This document shows, one piece after another, positions 36,801 to 49,727 of a stretch of 64,000 bases of DNA. Every line of letters starts with the position of its first letter. The first letter of the stretch is position 1. A program made the position numbers and the translations under genes. Origin of the DNA: Ophiocordyceps camponoti-saundersi (nom. inval.) (lineage: Eukaryota > Ascomycota > Sordariomycetes > Hypocreales > Ophiocordycipitaceae); contig PDHQ01000151.1 in the NCBI GenBank assembly GCA_003339415.1, forward strand, positions 1 through 64,000, written 5' to 3'. The notes below the pieces were generated by a model. That model did not search any database and was not told the origin of the DNA. It saw only the letters and a program-made list of their open reading frames with translations.

Positions 36801-37626
36801 AAAATATATAAATACTTTTAAAAAATACTAGCTATTAGAATAAAGTAAATAAGTTACTTAATAATAAATATATAAAATCTTTAGGAAATAATAAACTTAA
36901 CGTATTACTATTTATATTAAATTTCCCTTTATTTTCTTACCTTTCTTTTTTTACTTCCTCTCTCTCCTATTTATCTTATCTTATCCTTTTTAATATTACT
37001 TATTTTTATTATATCTTTTTATATATTAGTTATTATCCCTCTTATAATTATTTTCTTTTATCTTCTAATTCCTTTTATTATTCTTATATTATTTCCTTTC
37101 TTTTATACTTATAATTAATCCTTCTTATAGTAATCTTTATTATTCTTATAATAAGATATATTATAAGTTATTTTATAAATAACTAATTCGCACTCCCCTT
37201 ATACTTATATTTAAAAGCTTTAAGAGAGCTATTTAGCTATTTAGAAACTTTATAAAACTTTAGTATTTATTTAAGTTACTTACTTATAAATTTAATAACT
37301 AAAAATCGAATAACTATATAACTTTTATTACTTAAAAATAAATATAATAAGAAGAAAGATATAATTTATTATTTAGTAAGTTAAATAGTTATATTTATTA
37401 TATTAATAAAAAAGTAAAAAAGTAAGCTAATAGAGAATAACTTCTTAATAATAAAAATTATAATTCTAAGTACTTACTTTTAAATAACGAATACTCTAGC
37501 TTTAACTACTCCTTACTTAAAGTTTTTAAAATTATAACGCTTAGATATTTTACTTAATAAATAGCTATAGTATTTTTTTTTATTACTAGGTTTATTTTTA
37601 AAATACCGGCTACCTTATTAAGAAGC

Positions 37627-38167
37627 TATAACTGCCTTTTATTACTATATTCCCTTACTAATATTAAAAAGAATATTTTTCCGTAATTTAAATAACTTAG
37701 AAAAAACTATTATAGCGCTTATACGCTATTAGAAGTTATAAAAGATTATATTAAGGGCCTAGTTAGCGGGTAAATTTATTAGAAGTTAGAAAAGTTAGAG
37801 AAAATTAAAAAAATCTTAGCTATTAGCTTTTATACTAACTACCTTAAAAAGATAGAAAGAATAGTATTAATAGCTATAAAAAGGAGACTAAAGTTAAGGG
37901 AGTAGCTTTTATTTTTAGTAAATCCTTAGTAAGGCGTTTTATTACTCCTCTTACTCTAACTTAATAAAGCGTCCTTAGAACCCCTAATAAGTAAATTCGC
38001 TTTACTTTTTAATAACTTAAAACCCTTATAATAGTTTTTAAAACCGCGATTTAATTTTAAGAAATTCTAAAAGCTAAAAAGGTTAAAAAGGCTAATAATA
38101 ACTCTTTAGTAACTTATTATAATAGTTTAGTCTAAGTTATTAAATACTCTCTTACCCTCTTTATAAT
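37627..38167 (+). pseudogene. L2 extra frame between chromodomain and 3' LTR
   Basis: About 180 codons on the plus strand with a stop density compatible with Gln/Trp codons only. It is Lys/Leu/Arg-rich, with segments such as LLEVIKDYIKGL, KLEKLEKIKKILAISF, LIAIKRRLKLRE, SLEPLISKFALLFN and KPRFNFKKF. No membrane segment or signal peptide is convincing, so an envelope-like gene is not supported. It may be an additional ORF of L2, an older captured gene or the remnant of another insertion. The surrounding 36800-37620 and 38170-39704 show no nameable motif. Confidence 0.4.
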
Positions 38168-38838
38168 ATATTATAATAAGTAAGCTTTAATATTCTAAGA
38201 TATAAATATTACTTTAATTTAAGTAACTTACTTTAATAAGTACCTTACTAAATATAATATTTCCCTTAGCTTAAGTTATATAGCGAAAATATTTAATATT
38301 AGTAATAAATAAATTATTAATTTCCCTATTCTAATACTTATCTTACTTAATACCCTTACTCTTAAGAATATATTACTTAATATTAATAAGGTAGCTATAT
38401 TCGTTAATAAGAAATCGGCGCTTAATAATTTAAGCAAAATTATAAAGTTTTATAAAAAGAACTAATAAAACTTTTCTATTTATATAAGAGAATAGATATA
38501 TTTACCTAGTAAAGGTATTATTATATTACTCCTAGCTATTACTATTAATTATATACTCTTTTTAGCTTAGAGTAATATTATTAGAATTAAAATAACTCTA
38601 AACTTTAGCAATATACTTATCTTTAATATTTTAAACTTAGTAAAAATAGATTTAGATAATATTACTAAAAATATATATAGTTAGAAAAGTAGCTTAGTTA
38701 AACTTACTAATAATACTATATATATAATAACTATTAAGCTTATTAATACTAATTTATTTATTAATATAATAATAAATTAAAACTCTTTATAGCTTTTTAT
38801 ATAATATTAGCACGAACTATAGTAAAGAAATATATTAA

Positions 38839-38868
38839 TAACGCGCTTTATATAGAAAGCACGCGTTA
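38839..38868. repeat. Near-perfect hairpin near the L2 3' end
   Basis: TAACGCGCTTT (38839-38849) and AAAGCACGCGTTA (38856-38868) pair around a 6-base loop, with two unpaired bases in the right arm. A surviving CpA (AGCACG) sits in the stem. It is followed at once by the 22-base tandem motif. Confidence 0.7.
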
Positions 38869-38871
38869 TAC

Positions 38872-38962
38872 TATTTAACTATTAATAAATAATCGCTATT
38901 ATATTTATTTAACTATTAATATATAATAAATCTTTAAGTTATTTAACTATTAATATATAATA
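38872..38962 (+). repeat. Three copies of a TATTTAACTATTAATA motif
   Basis: TATTTAACTATTAATA-like units followed by AATAA occur at about 38872, 38907 and 38940, spaced by about 33-36 bp. They lie between the hairpin and the 3' LTR of L2 and may be part of its 3' untranslated region. Confidence 0.7.
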
Positions 38963-39704
38963 ACGATATATTTACTAAGCTTAAGTAAGAACCTTATAAA
39001 TTAGTATACTTTTAATATTATTTTCTAATATTTTTATAATATAATACTAATTATATATTATTTTTCCTTATACTTTATATATTATAAATAAAGAAAGAAT
39101 ATTAGCTATAATAAGAAAGCTAAGTAAAGCTTATTTACTATAAACTGCTTATAATATACGCTTAAGGATAAGTATAAACTATTCGTAATATAGTTAACTT
39201 TACTACTATTCTTAATATCTTAAACGCTTTTATTTTTATAAAATATATTATACTTAAAGCTATAAACTATATCTTTTACGCTATTTATAATAAGATTATC
39301 TATATTCGCTTTTATATTATTACCGTAACTTATATATCTAAATAATAAAGATAGTAAGATATTTCCTTTATTTTATTCTTTTAATTTACGTATTATATTA
39401 TATTCTTTTTATTCTTACTTTCCTTTTTTAATATTATAATAACTTTTACTATAATATATATTCTTTTATATATATTTAATATATATTATAATTCTCTTTT
39501 ATTATTCTTATCTTATTTTTTTATTTTTTACTATTTTATATAAATTAATCTAGTTCTTTATATATAAATCCTTAATAATATTTTTTAATTTATAATTTAA
39601 TATAATTATTAAAGTTAATATAAAAAAGCCTTTAAGTATAATAATAGTTTTTAAAATAATATAAAAACTTAATAAGGCTATTAGAATTCTTTTCTAGCTT
39701 AAAA

Positions 39705-40313
39705 GGTTAATATAAAACATATAATAATAAGACGTGTAATAATACCTTTATAAATCGCCTAATTTCTTATAATATTTTACTAAGATTTCCCCTTTTAAGA
39801 TTTTATTCGGATTTCCCCTAAAAACTTTATTACTTTTACGCTTAAGAAATTACTAGGATTTCCTCTTAGAATTTCTCTATAATAACTCTTAGGATTTTAC
39901 TAAGATTTCTAACTAAATTTAATATTAAAATATACTTTTAGAAATCTCCGGATTTTATTAGAAAATCCCCGTATACTAGGAAATTACCGTATGTTAGGAA
40001 ATCTCTATTTTACTAATATATATAGAAATCACCGTAAAATCCCCTTAAGTAAATACTTTTAAAATTATATTAAAAGATCTTCCTTAAGCTCCTAGCTATA
40101 TAATTAGCTTAGTATTCCTTTAGATAATAATATAGATTTTTTTATAATTATTATTTTAATTCTTAAAAGACTCTTACTTATACTTATACTTTTTATAATA
40201 GCTATTTTATAATTTTATAATTAGTAGCTAGCTTATCTCCCTCTTTTATATATTATATTTAATAGCTAGCTTAGTATATATACTTATTAGAAGATTATAC
40301 GTATAAGCGTATA
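39705..40313 (+). repeat. L2 3' LTR
   Basis: It pairs with 21462-22070. A short purine run (AAAAGG, 39701-39706) just before it can serve as a polypurine tract. It is followed by TTATT (40314-40318), the target-site duplication shared with 21457-21461. Confidence 0.85.
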
Positions 40314-40364
40314 TTATTTATAATACTAATATTATTATTTACTTAATATATTTTAACTATAATA
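40314..40364 (+). repeat. G1 5' LTR, second part
   Basis: TTATTTATAATACTAATATT... through AACTATAATA completes the 325-bp G LTR begun at 21181. The following TTATTCTAAGCTTAC matches the start of the G2 internal region (minus strand, 56350 downward), where the primer-binding site is expected. Confidence 0.85.
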
Positions 40365-40559
40365 TTATTCTAAGCTTACTTTTTGCTAGTAAGTAATTAA
40401 TAAATATATATTAAACTCTTATATCTTTATATAAAATAGAAAAAAACTTATATATAACTTAGACTAACCGGCTTTAAAACTTATATTTAAAGCCCCTAAA
40501 TAGACTTTTAAGTAATTAAAGAGACTCGCCTTAAAAACGCCTAACTTTATAATAAAATA

Positions 40560-41730
40560 AAGTTTTAGCGAAAACTAAACTAAGACTATAGCTACTTTTT
40601 CTTAGAATATTACTAATATAACTATATTATAAGATTTACGTAAAGAGATAATATAATTATAAGTATAAATTATAAAACTCTAAAGTTAATTAATTTAGAA
40701 AAACTAAGACTAAGACTTAAATATAGAAAAAACTTATTAAAAATATTAATTATATTTAAGATAAGTAAAAAGATATTTATCCTAATTAGAAAGGCCGCTT
40801 AAGGTACCTTTACGCTAGTTACCTTAATAAGATAGCTAAACCCCTTTTATTTTAATTTCGTAAAAATTCGCTATAAAAAGGTAAGTAAGTTCTTAAATAA
40901 GAAAGAGGACTTTAATACCTTCCTTATAAACTTAAAAGATAAGATAAGGTCTAATAAAATAATTTTCTATAATAAGTAAGATAGGATAAGTATTCTATTT
41001 TATATTTTAAAAAGAAAAGCTTATAAATTATTAGAAACCTAGTATAATTTAAAGGAACGCCCCTTTTCCGAATTAAATAAAATAGTTTAATATTTAGAAT
41101 CTACTTATAAAAATCTAAATAAATTTATAAAGGCTATATATTAGCTTTATAAACTAAACTTCTCCTTAACTAGTAAATAAGAAATCTAAGAGTTTCTTAT
41201 AAAGTTTAATTACCTTATAATTAAAACTTAAGTTCCCTTAGCTTAGATTAAGTATATACTTTAAAACTACCTGCTTACTAACCTTAATATAAGTTTTCTT
41301 ATAAAGGCTAAAAACTTATATATAATATATAGGGAATTTTATAAATATATAAAAAACGCTATATTTTATTAAAAGAAGGAGTTTACCTACTAAAAAGCTA
41401 TATAAAAAGCTTATTAAAGCGATAAAACTATTCCGGTAATATAAAAAAAGAAGATTATAATTATAATTATAACTTTATACTAAAAAGGCTAGCCCTTAAG
41501 TAAGGATAAAAAGAAAGTTTATTAGGAAAATAGCCTTTATTTTATTTATAAAAAGAAAAGCTATATAACTAAAGATTACCTTAACTAATAAAAAATAAAG
41601 AGAGTTTATAAAGTTTAAACGCCCCCGCCTAATTTTATTTAATTAGATTACTTTAATTTAAGAAAAAAGTAAGATTATTATAAGGCTTTTTAATAGTCCT
41701 AAAAGTATTATATATAAGATAAAAAGTAAA
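40560..41730 (+). pseudogene. G1 gag with CCHC knuckle
   Basis: Plus-strand frame with the zinc knuckle YFIYKKKSYITKDY at 41538-41579. Tyr stands at every C-x2-C-x4-H-x4-C position, as RIP of TGY/CAY predicts. The G2 copy reads the same with RKKGYIAKDY (55137-55178, minus). Upstream (about 40850-41400) are Lys/Leu-rich helices as in a Gag capsid region, for example around a KF-rich segment at 40880. Gag packages the element RNA. Stops and lost start codons make it dead. Confidence 0.75.
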
Positions 41731-41739
41731 AGAGTTATT

Positions 41740-44700
41740 TATTATTAATAGTTAAGTTTAAGTAAATAATATTACTTTTTATACCTTTACCTTATATAAT
41801 ATTAAAGTAAACGCCTGTTTTTTAGTTAGCTATTATTTTGCAAAGTAAGCTATAAAGCGCTTAGGCGCTAAGCTTATTTTTATCTATCTTATCCCTTTTA
41901 TTAATTTTTAAGGCTATTAAGCTAGCTTACTTTATAAATACCTAATTATTACCTTAATAATTAATAAATAGTATTTTCTTTAGAAAATCTGCTAAGTAAC
42001 TAATTATATTTAAAATCTCTTTATTAGCTTATTTTAAATAGCTGAGAAAAGGTTACTACTTAACTATATAGCTTAGAAGCTAGTTTAGCTAAATAACTTA
42101 TCTATCCTCGCTAAGTATTTACCCTTAATCTTACTATCTAAGAAGCCTTTTTTTACCGGAAATTTAGATTTAGCTATTTAAGCGGACGCCGAATATCAGA
42201 ACCGCTTTTTTTATTAAAATAAGCGTAAGTATTAGATCTTTTAGCGCTTATAAAGGAAGAAAGACTTTATATAGCCTGCGAAAAAAAAGAAGCTAGCCTT
42301 AACTTTAACTAATTAAAAAACTAATAATATAAATAAAGATATTTTAAAAAAATAGCTTATTTACTAAATATAATAAAACTTTTAATATATATAATAAGAA
42401 AAGATAACCCCGCTAATATTTATAATTCTTATAAAATTAGAATATAACTCTAACTTAGTTATAATCGCGAAGTTAAGCTTAGCTAGCTATATATATATAA
42501 GATAAAAAATCCTATTCCTTTAAGGAGAAGAACTTAAATATATAGCTTATATATATAATATAATTCCTTTAGCCTTTATATATCTTAAAAGATTTTTTAG
42601 TAAGAAAAAAGCTTATACTTTTACTAATCCTTAACTTAGCTATAATATTACTTTAAAACTTAAAAAGCCCCTAAACTTAATAAAACCTCCTTTTTATAAA
42701 ACGCTTATAAAATACTTATTATTAAAAAAGGAAACTATAAATTACTTACTTAAGATTAAATTTAGTAAGTTAAATATTAGTCCTTACGCCGCCTTTATTT
42801 TTTTTTATATTAAAGCTATATTTAATAGCTTAGCGTTTTTATATTAACTATTAATAAATAAATAATTACTTTAAAAGTTAGATTTTACTTACCCCTTTCT
42901 TAGAAAATATAGCGTTTAGCTACCGGGAAGTAAGGTAGTTTTTAAAAATAAATATTATTTAAGCGTTTTATTATTTTTATCTTAACTTTAATTTTAAATA
43001 CCTTATAGCTTTCTATATTAAGTTTAATATATATTATTAGCTTATTTTCCTATTTAGCCTTAAAGTAAGGCTTACCTAATTTTTAAATTTTATTAATACT
43101 TTACTTTATAATCTCCTTAACCGCTATATAAGTATATACGCTAATAATATATTAATTTATTTAGGTAGTAGGGGGAAAGAATATTAAAAGGAATATTAAG
43201 AAATAATATAGCGCTTATACTAAGTAAACTTTTAAGGGGATATCTAAAAATTAGAATTTAATATTATAAAAGTTAATTATTTTAAGGTAATATTATATAT
43301 AAGCTAAAGAATAAATATAAACCCTTATAAGGTATAAGCGATTTAAAATTAAAAGTTTAAAGATTTCTAAAATTATAAAGCTATTTATTTATTCGTAAGA
43401 TTTTATAACTTTATCCGGATCTTTTATTACTATATTAATACCGCCGATAAGCTTTTAAATTATTTTTTAAAAAAAAACGCTATTTTTAAGCTTAGACTAA
43501 GGTAAAGGGAAGCTTTTAATAAGATAAAGGAACTAGCTACCTAAGCCCTAATACTTGCTTTCTTCTATTTAAAGCTTCTAACCTAACTTAAAACTAATAC
43601 TTTTTACAATACTATTATCGGTATACTTTAATAATAATATAATAACTAAATATAAAAGCTTATAAGCTTTTTTTTAAAAATAATAAACTTAGCTAAATAT
43701 ACTTACTTAATTTAAAATTATAAACTCTTTACTATTATATAAAGCTTTAAGTATTTCTATCTAAAATTACTTAATTAAAAGTTTAATATAATTATAGATT
43801 ATAAGGCTTTAGTTTATTTTATAATAAAAAAAATTACTCTTTATTTATTAAGTTTAATAGTTTAATTTCCTTACTTAGTTTAATATTTATTTCTTATACT
43901 ATCTTAGCTAACTAAATATAGCTATTAATACTCTTTTTTAAAAGATAGCCGAGCTCTTAATAATAAAAGCTTATAAAAAAAAGAAAAGACGCTTATAATA
44001 ATTCTCCTAGAAAGCTTTAGATTTAAAGCCCTAACTTTAATTTTTATAATTACTCTAATCTGTTTTATAAAAAACCCTATCTTATTAAAAGCGGAATTAG
44101 TATTATTAATCTAAAAAAAAAACGCGAGCTAAAACCTTAGATTTTACGGTAATCTCCTTATAATACTTAAGTAAAATAGCTAGAAGCGATTTTTCCTTTA
44201 TATTACCTTAATCTAAAATATATATATATATAAGCTAGCTATCTTTACTTATAATAGGTAAAATAAGATTATTTAGATATTTTAATAAAGCTATTATTAG
44301 CTTAAGATAAAGTAAGATATCTACTAATATATTTATAACTATTATAAGTATTAGAGAAATAAAACGCTATAAGATAAGATTTTAAGTTTACTATACCTCT
44401 TACTTATTCTAACTTTTATATAAAAGTATATTACCTATAATAAGAAAGTAATATTAAAAAACTATTTTAAGTATAATTATATTTAAACTTTTATTTATAA
44501 ACTAAGTAAGATTATTATTATATTATTAAGTAAGAAGAATAATATAGTTAAAGTATTTATAAAACGCTATTTTTAATACTTTTATTATCTTTTCGGTATA
44601 TTATATATATAGACTACTAATAATGCTAAACTATTTATTTTAGGATTTCTTAAAGAAATTAACTAGCTAATTAGTATTAAATACTAATATAATAGCGCTC

Positions 44701-45330
44701 TTTACTTTTAAATATAAGAAAGCGTAGAAATAACTAACTAATACCTAAATTAAAAGCTATAATTTTATATAAGTAAGTATTAAGATAATTAAAGTATTTT
44801 TCTTCCCGCTTTAGATTTTATATATAACTTTTTATAATATATATTAATTAGTAAAAGTCTGCTTATAACTACACTTATAAAAGATATATAAAACCCCTTT
44901 TTAATTATTAGTTCCTTAAATCTTTTAAACTCCTTAAGCTTTATTATTATAGCTTATAAACTTATTACTTAAACGTAAGAAATATAATAATAAGCTTAAG
45001 CTATAGCTAAGAAAGCTCGCTATAAGTAGGAAATATAAGCTAATAAAAAGCGTCGCTTAGTAAATTTTATAGTTAGTAATAAGGTATTTCTTAGCTATAA
45101 GGGTTTTTTTATAAGCGTATTAATAATACGCCTTAACGCGTAATAATTAGGTTTTTTTATAATTATTAAGAAATAAAAATATAGCTATATCCTTATCTAA
45201 CTAAATAGCTACCGGATAATAAACTTATTTTATACTAACTATCTTTATAAAGCTATTATAAATCCCTTACTTAGCTAAAAATTACCCTTTATTAAACTAA
45301 AAAATATTAATAATATATTAGAGTAGGAAA
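41740..45330 (+). pseudogene. G1 pol: protease, RT, RNase H, integrase
   Basis: RT is certain. AFYYFYLN (ancestral AFHHI.LD type), YLIAFYIKFNIYY (about 43010), LIFLFSLKVRLT-stop-FLNFIN (ancestral PFGLK.G...FQNFIN), YANNILIY at 43137-43160 (ancestral YADDILIY, each D to N a TpG to TpA step), then the GDI.K.EFN block and the LG(F).NFYR-like NFIRIFYYYI segment near 43400. Integrase should occupy about 44200-45300; Lys-rich frames and a KKNNIVKVF segment fit, but I did not resolve the HHCC residues. The gene order PR-RT-RH-IN makes this Ty3/gypsy, not copia. Confidence 0.8.
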
Positions 45331-45654
45331 TTAACTAGATTTTTTAGTTTTATATTATAAGATAGTATTATTAATTAGAATACTAAGTTTACTAATAAGG
45401 TTATAACTTAGATAAGATATAATACCTAGTTAGGAATTTCTAATATACCTTAATATTACTTAAGAAATTCTATAACTATTTCCTAATTACTGCTAGCTTA
45501 CTTATTAATCTCTAACGCTAAATTAAAGCTGCTATTATAAACTGTAATTATAAAAATAATAACTAGGATAATATAATAATTTCCCTAAATAATCTTTTAT
45601 ATAGTAAGCGTTACTAATTTTAATAAGTATATTAAAACTCTTATTAAAAGGTAG

Positions 45655-45734
45655 TATTATACGCTAATATTTATAAAGATTTCCCTTAAGATATCTTATA
45701 ATAATTTCTAAAGATTTCTAATTATAATTATATA
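45655..45734 (+). repeat. G1 3' LTR, first part
   Basis: TATTATACGCTAATATTTATAAAG..., equal to the start of the G LTR, preceded by TTAAAAGGTAG, a plausible polypurine tract. It is interrupted by B3. Confidence 0.85.
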
Positions 45735-47611
45735 ATAATAATTTATATACTAATATACCTTATATAGCTTAAAACTATCTTATATATATTCTAAAAAGAG
45801 GAAAAACCGGAGAACTTAAAGTAAAACCCTTCCTTTAAGTATTATTTTAGCTTTAAGTTAAACCCCGCCCGCACCTAATATTTTATATATTTAATAAGTT
45901 AAGTATTAACTAGTAATTTAAAAGTAGATATTTCCCCTAAAATAAACTCCACGGTAATAAAAATATATATAAACCGGGTCTAGTATAAAGTTTATATAGC
46001 TTACTTATCTTCTTAGCTATTATTATTATTATAAACTAAATCTTTATATTTAATTAAAGCGGCCTTAATAATCTAATCTATTAAGGCCTTATTAGCGTAG
46101 CTTAGAAATATATAAAAGTTATTCTATTTTATAATAAACCTTATAATAGCTAATTTTAAAAAATAGCTAAATTATTATAATAAAGCTATAAATAAGTATA
46201 GAGTTAAAGTTAAAAAAGGGGGTATTATTATATTTACTTTTTAATATTTCTACTCTAGCTATTATTAGTTTTTAGTTAACGCTAAAAGGGGAAAAGGGGC
46301 AGTATATATAAAATTTTAGTTTATAAACTTTAAGAGTTAAGTAATATATATATTTTTCGCCTAATCTTATATTACTCTTATTTTAAAATAAAGTTAACTT
46401 TATTTAGAATAAAATTTTTAATAAAAAAAATAATAATATAATATTTTCTTATAAATTATAGAATAAGTAAACTTACTTTTTATATATAAAAAATAAAATA
46501 TTTATTATATTATAACTTTATTATATAATATTTAATAATATATTTAAATTAGTAATATTTAAAATATTATTAAGGTTAGACTTTTAGTATATATAATTTA
46601 GTGTTAAAAATCTCTACTTATATTATTATACTTTTATTATAAATTTAGTTTATATTTACTATATTATTAATAATAATTATTAAGAAACTCCGCTAAGTTT
46701 TAGAATAATATCTTTTTATATATAATTATATTATTAAAATTTTATTTAATAACTTAATTTTTTTCTAAAAAGCTTTTTTATTATTTTATTATAAGGCCCG
46801 CGCTAATATTTTTTTATAATAAGAATATAACCTTTACTAGTTAAGCGTGCCTTTTCTCTAAAAGTAATATAAAGGTATTTTAACTTAAACTAAAGCTTAT
46901 AAATAATATTTTAGAATATTATTATAATATCGCTACTAAGTAATTTCCTTATTATAGAAGCTTAGCTTTACTTATAAAGTTTATAATTAATATTTATTAT
47001 AATTACCTTAAAGCTTTAAACTTAAAATAAATAGTTATAAAGTTATAATAAATTATAAGCTATCGCTTATATTACTTAGGAATTTATTTTTTTATAGTTT
47101 TCTCTAGTACTTTAGCTATAATTATAGCTTATATTAAAAAAGTTTTATTTCCCTTAAAGCTATAAAAAAGAGAGGAAACTATAGCTATAATAGCTAAGAA
47201 AATATTACTAACTAATAAAGTTAGAGTAAGGGGGGTACCTCCTTAAACTATTTCGGACTCCGCTACTTATTTAATAATTACTTATATAAAGATAAAAATA
47301 TCTTTTAAAATAATCTTATTAATATTTACTTTAGCTTCTAATAAGGTAATAAATATAATAAATTTTTAAGTTTAAAATTATTATAATTTAAAGTAAAGCT
47401 ATATTTTAAGTAAAAAACTTTCGCGGTTATAATTAACTTATATAGCGTCGCCCTTCCTTTTTAAGTTATTTTAAGCGTAGCTAAAGTTATTTTAAGCGTA
47501 GCTAGCTATTATTATAAGGTAATAAAGGAAGCGGAGTCTGCTTATAATATAAGAATAAGAAGTCCGTATCCGCGTTACTATAAGCGCGGAATTTATAAAA
47601 TATATAAAAGT
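45735..47611 (-). mobile_element. Element B copy B3, inverted
   Basis: An 1877-bp copy in inverse orientation to B1 and B2, sitting in the G1 3' LTR. The AT-trinucleotide tail is at the left (about 45735-45745). It contains a private 20-bp tandem duplication (47463-47502) not seen in B1 or B2. Its antisense frame is readable on the plus strand around 46840-47150. Confidence 0.85.
47463..47502 (-). repeat. 20-bp tandem duplication private to B3
   Basis: AAGTTATTTTAAGCGTAGCT occurs twice in a row (47463-47482 and 47483-47502); B1 and B2 have the sequence once. The two units are identical, so the duplication probably arose after most RIP of this copy. Confidence 0.85.
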
Positions 47612-47627
47612 TAATTATAATTATATA

Positions 47628-47833
47628 ACTTATAGAAACCTTATTATAAAATTACTTAAAAAAGACTTTAAGAGAAATTATAAAAAAATATAATTACTTT
47701 CTTACTTATTATTTTACTATACCCTCTCCTGCCCTTATTAATATATACCCTTATATATTTTATAAAGATTTCGCTTATAAAAGCTTTCCCTTTTTTTTTC
47801 TTTTCTCCTTAAGTTAGAATCTTTATTTATAAT
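47628..47833 (+). repeat. G1 3' LTR, second part
   Basis: The LTR continues after B3 to GAATCTTTATTTAT, where the tail of A5 begins. The last part of this LTR (about 45 bp) should lie outside the window beyond A5 and A6. Confidence 0.8.
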
Positions 47834-49009
47834 AATATTATTATTATTATTATATTATTACGCTAGTAGCTATAGGAGCTGCTAGAACCTTAATAATAAG
47901 TTAGGTAGGAAAAACCCTCCCGTAAGAGGTAAAACCCCCCGCAGCGCGGTAAGACCGCGGCCGGCTTAGGGCTAGGTAAGATACGCGACGCGTATAAAAG
48001 GAGTAGCTATCGGCTACGGTAATACTATATAATATAAGGAAAAGATAGGGAAAGAGTAATAAGATAAGGAAAAATAAGGAGAGTAGCAGTATATATTACT
48101 TATATAAGCTAATATATACCTCTTAACTTTTTAGTATATAGTTATATACCTTTTATATACGCGGTATATATTTAAGTATATATTTTTTTATAAAGCTTTC
48201 CTAATTAGGAAGCTTTCCTAATTAGGAAATTATTTTTATAAATTAGTAATTTAAAGCTTAAAAATATATAAGAAAAAAAGGGTTACTTTTATTAATATAA
48301 GTAAGCTATTATTAAATTAGTAATCTTAATAAAATTAATTATATAAGTAGCTTTTATAAATATATATATAATTTATATTTAATTTATACCGGAAATAGAA
48401 TACCCGCTAAGAGAAATTACTCTTATAATATATTTTACGCTAATTATATTAATACGCTTATAAGCTTTAGTAATCTCTATTAAGTATAGTAAAATAAATA
48501 TTTAGCCTTAGTGCGCGCTTAAGCTTACTAATAGTTAGAGTAAATTAGCTTAGTGCGTCTTATATAAAATACGTAAATAATTATACTAAATATAAGCTAA
48601 TTTCCGATCCCGCTATAGTAAAAGCTATTCGCGCTATAGTTAGGGTAGCTTATAAGCTAAGCTTTAATTATAACTCTTAATTAGTAAGTTAAATTCGGAG
48701 TTATAGTAGGTCTAAGGTAAGTCTTATATTAATAAGGGTAATAGAAAAATACTATTTAGCGCGTTAAGGAAGCTTACGCTATTACGCGCTATAATAGCTT
48801 TTATATTAATTAAGTTATTTAAGTAGCCGCTAGCTATATATTACTTTAAAGCTTATTACCTCTTACTTTTAGTAAAGATTTTATTATTAAAATAACTAAG
48901 GGTTTAATTAGCGTTAACTAAATTATTATAGCTATTATAGCTTAGATTTAAAAATAATATATTTTTTATATATAGTTAATTAACTTTTATAATTAAGTAA
49001 TAAATAAGT

Positions 49010-49386
49010 TACGCTATATTTATTATATAGCTAAAAATAAAGTAATATTATAAGGAATATTATTACCTTATAACTACTTCCTTATTTTTACTACTCCTCC
49101 GCTTATTATTAGAATTTTTACCGCCTTAGTATTTATTAAGTTTAAGCCGGAGTTAGAGGCTAACGAATTTATTACTCCTAGTATTACTCCTGCCCCCGCT
49201 ATAAAGAAAGCTTCTATTATTATTAAGGGCGCTATAAGCGCTTATAACGCTACCGCGCCGCCTCCTTATAAGGAGATTTCTAATTTTATTTAAAATAGTC
49301 TTATTAATAAGCGTTCTAATAATAAGAATTTTATAACGCTAAATAGCGGCTATATTACGTTTAATATAAAAAAGTAAAAGCTAATA
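49010..49386 (+). pseudogene. Antisense hydrophilic frame of LINE-A, copy A5
   Basis: The clearest copy of this frame: on the plus strand (opposite to ORF2 of A5) it reads RYIYYIAKNKV, LIFTTPPLI, ALVFIKFKPELEAN, a section rich in Pro, Ala, Ile and Lys (PSITPAPAIKK), SAYNATAPPPYKEISN (ending at about 49285), INKRSNNKNFI and YITFN. Very few stops interrupt it, each TAA. A run of Tyr-Ser/Asn pairs and a CGY follow (about 49400-49460), perhaps once His- or Cys-rich. In every copy it begins more than 1 kb from the LINE tail and points toward ORF2. Function unknown. Confidence 0.5.
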
Positions 49387-49727
49387 GCGATTACTCTAAG
49401 TTATAGTTATAATTATAATTATAGCTATAGCTATAGCTGCGGCTATAATAGTTATAATTATTCTCGCGCTTTATATAATTAAATTAGTTTTTTATATTTA
49501 GTTAAGGTAATTAAAATTTAGAATTAAGTAAGTAGTTAGTAAAATAATAAATAATAGTATATTATTATATAGTAATTATTACGCGTTTATACTAAGGTTA
49601 GCGCTTTTATTCTCCTTCTCCTTATAAAATAATAATATAAGGTTAAATTAGCGAAGTTATTTTAGTAAAAGGAACTAATATATAAATCGCGCTATAAATT
49701 AAAGGTTATTAAATACCTTAGTAAGAT

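Larger units (their letters stand above)
21462..40313 (+). mobile_element. L2, Ty3/gypsy chromovirus-like element with nested B2 and A4
   Basis: The two LTRs are about 609 bp (21462-22070 and 39705-40313). The target site TTATT flanks the element inside the G1 5' LTR. Without B2 and A4 the element is about 10 kb, long for a fungal gypsy element. Pol lies on the plus strand: RT with the YIDDIIIF-type motif at 27544-27567, integrase with its GPY/F-type end at about 29560-29800, then a chromodomain at 36590-36760, separated from integrase by A4. An additional readable frame lies at 37627-38167, between the chromodomain and the 3' LTR. Chromodomains in such integrases are known to guide insertion to heterochromatin. 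Confidence 0.85.
45719..47627. repeat. Target-site duplication pair of B3
   Basis: TAATTATAATTATATA at 45719-45734 and 47612-47627, a perfect 16-bp match. The undisturbed G LTR (21249 onward) has one copy. Confidence 0.9.
21181..47833 (+). mobile_element. G1, Ty3/gypsy element with nested insertions
   Basis: This is a 5.9-kb gypsy element spread over 26.7 kb. The 5' LTR lies at 21181-21461 plus about 40314-40364. The internal region is 40365-45654 (5.29 kb, the same as G2). The 3' LTR lies at 45655-45734 plus 47628 to about 47833, and its last part must lie beyond A5 outside the window. L2 sits in the 5' LTR; B3 and A5 sit in the 3' LTR. The internal region has gag with a CCHC knuckle and pol with YADDILIY, on the plus strand. 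G2 (50735-56675) is a second copy of the family. Confidence 0.85.

Noticed and set aside
37627..38167. Envelope gene of L2
   Set aside because: No signal peptide, hydrophobic fusion segment or membrane anchor is visible in the frame.
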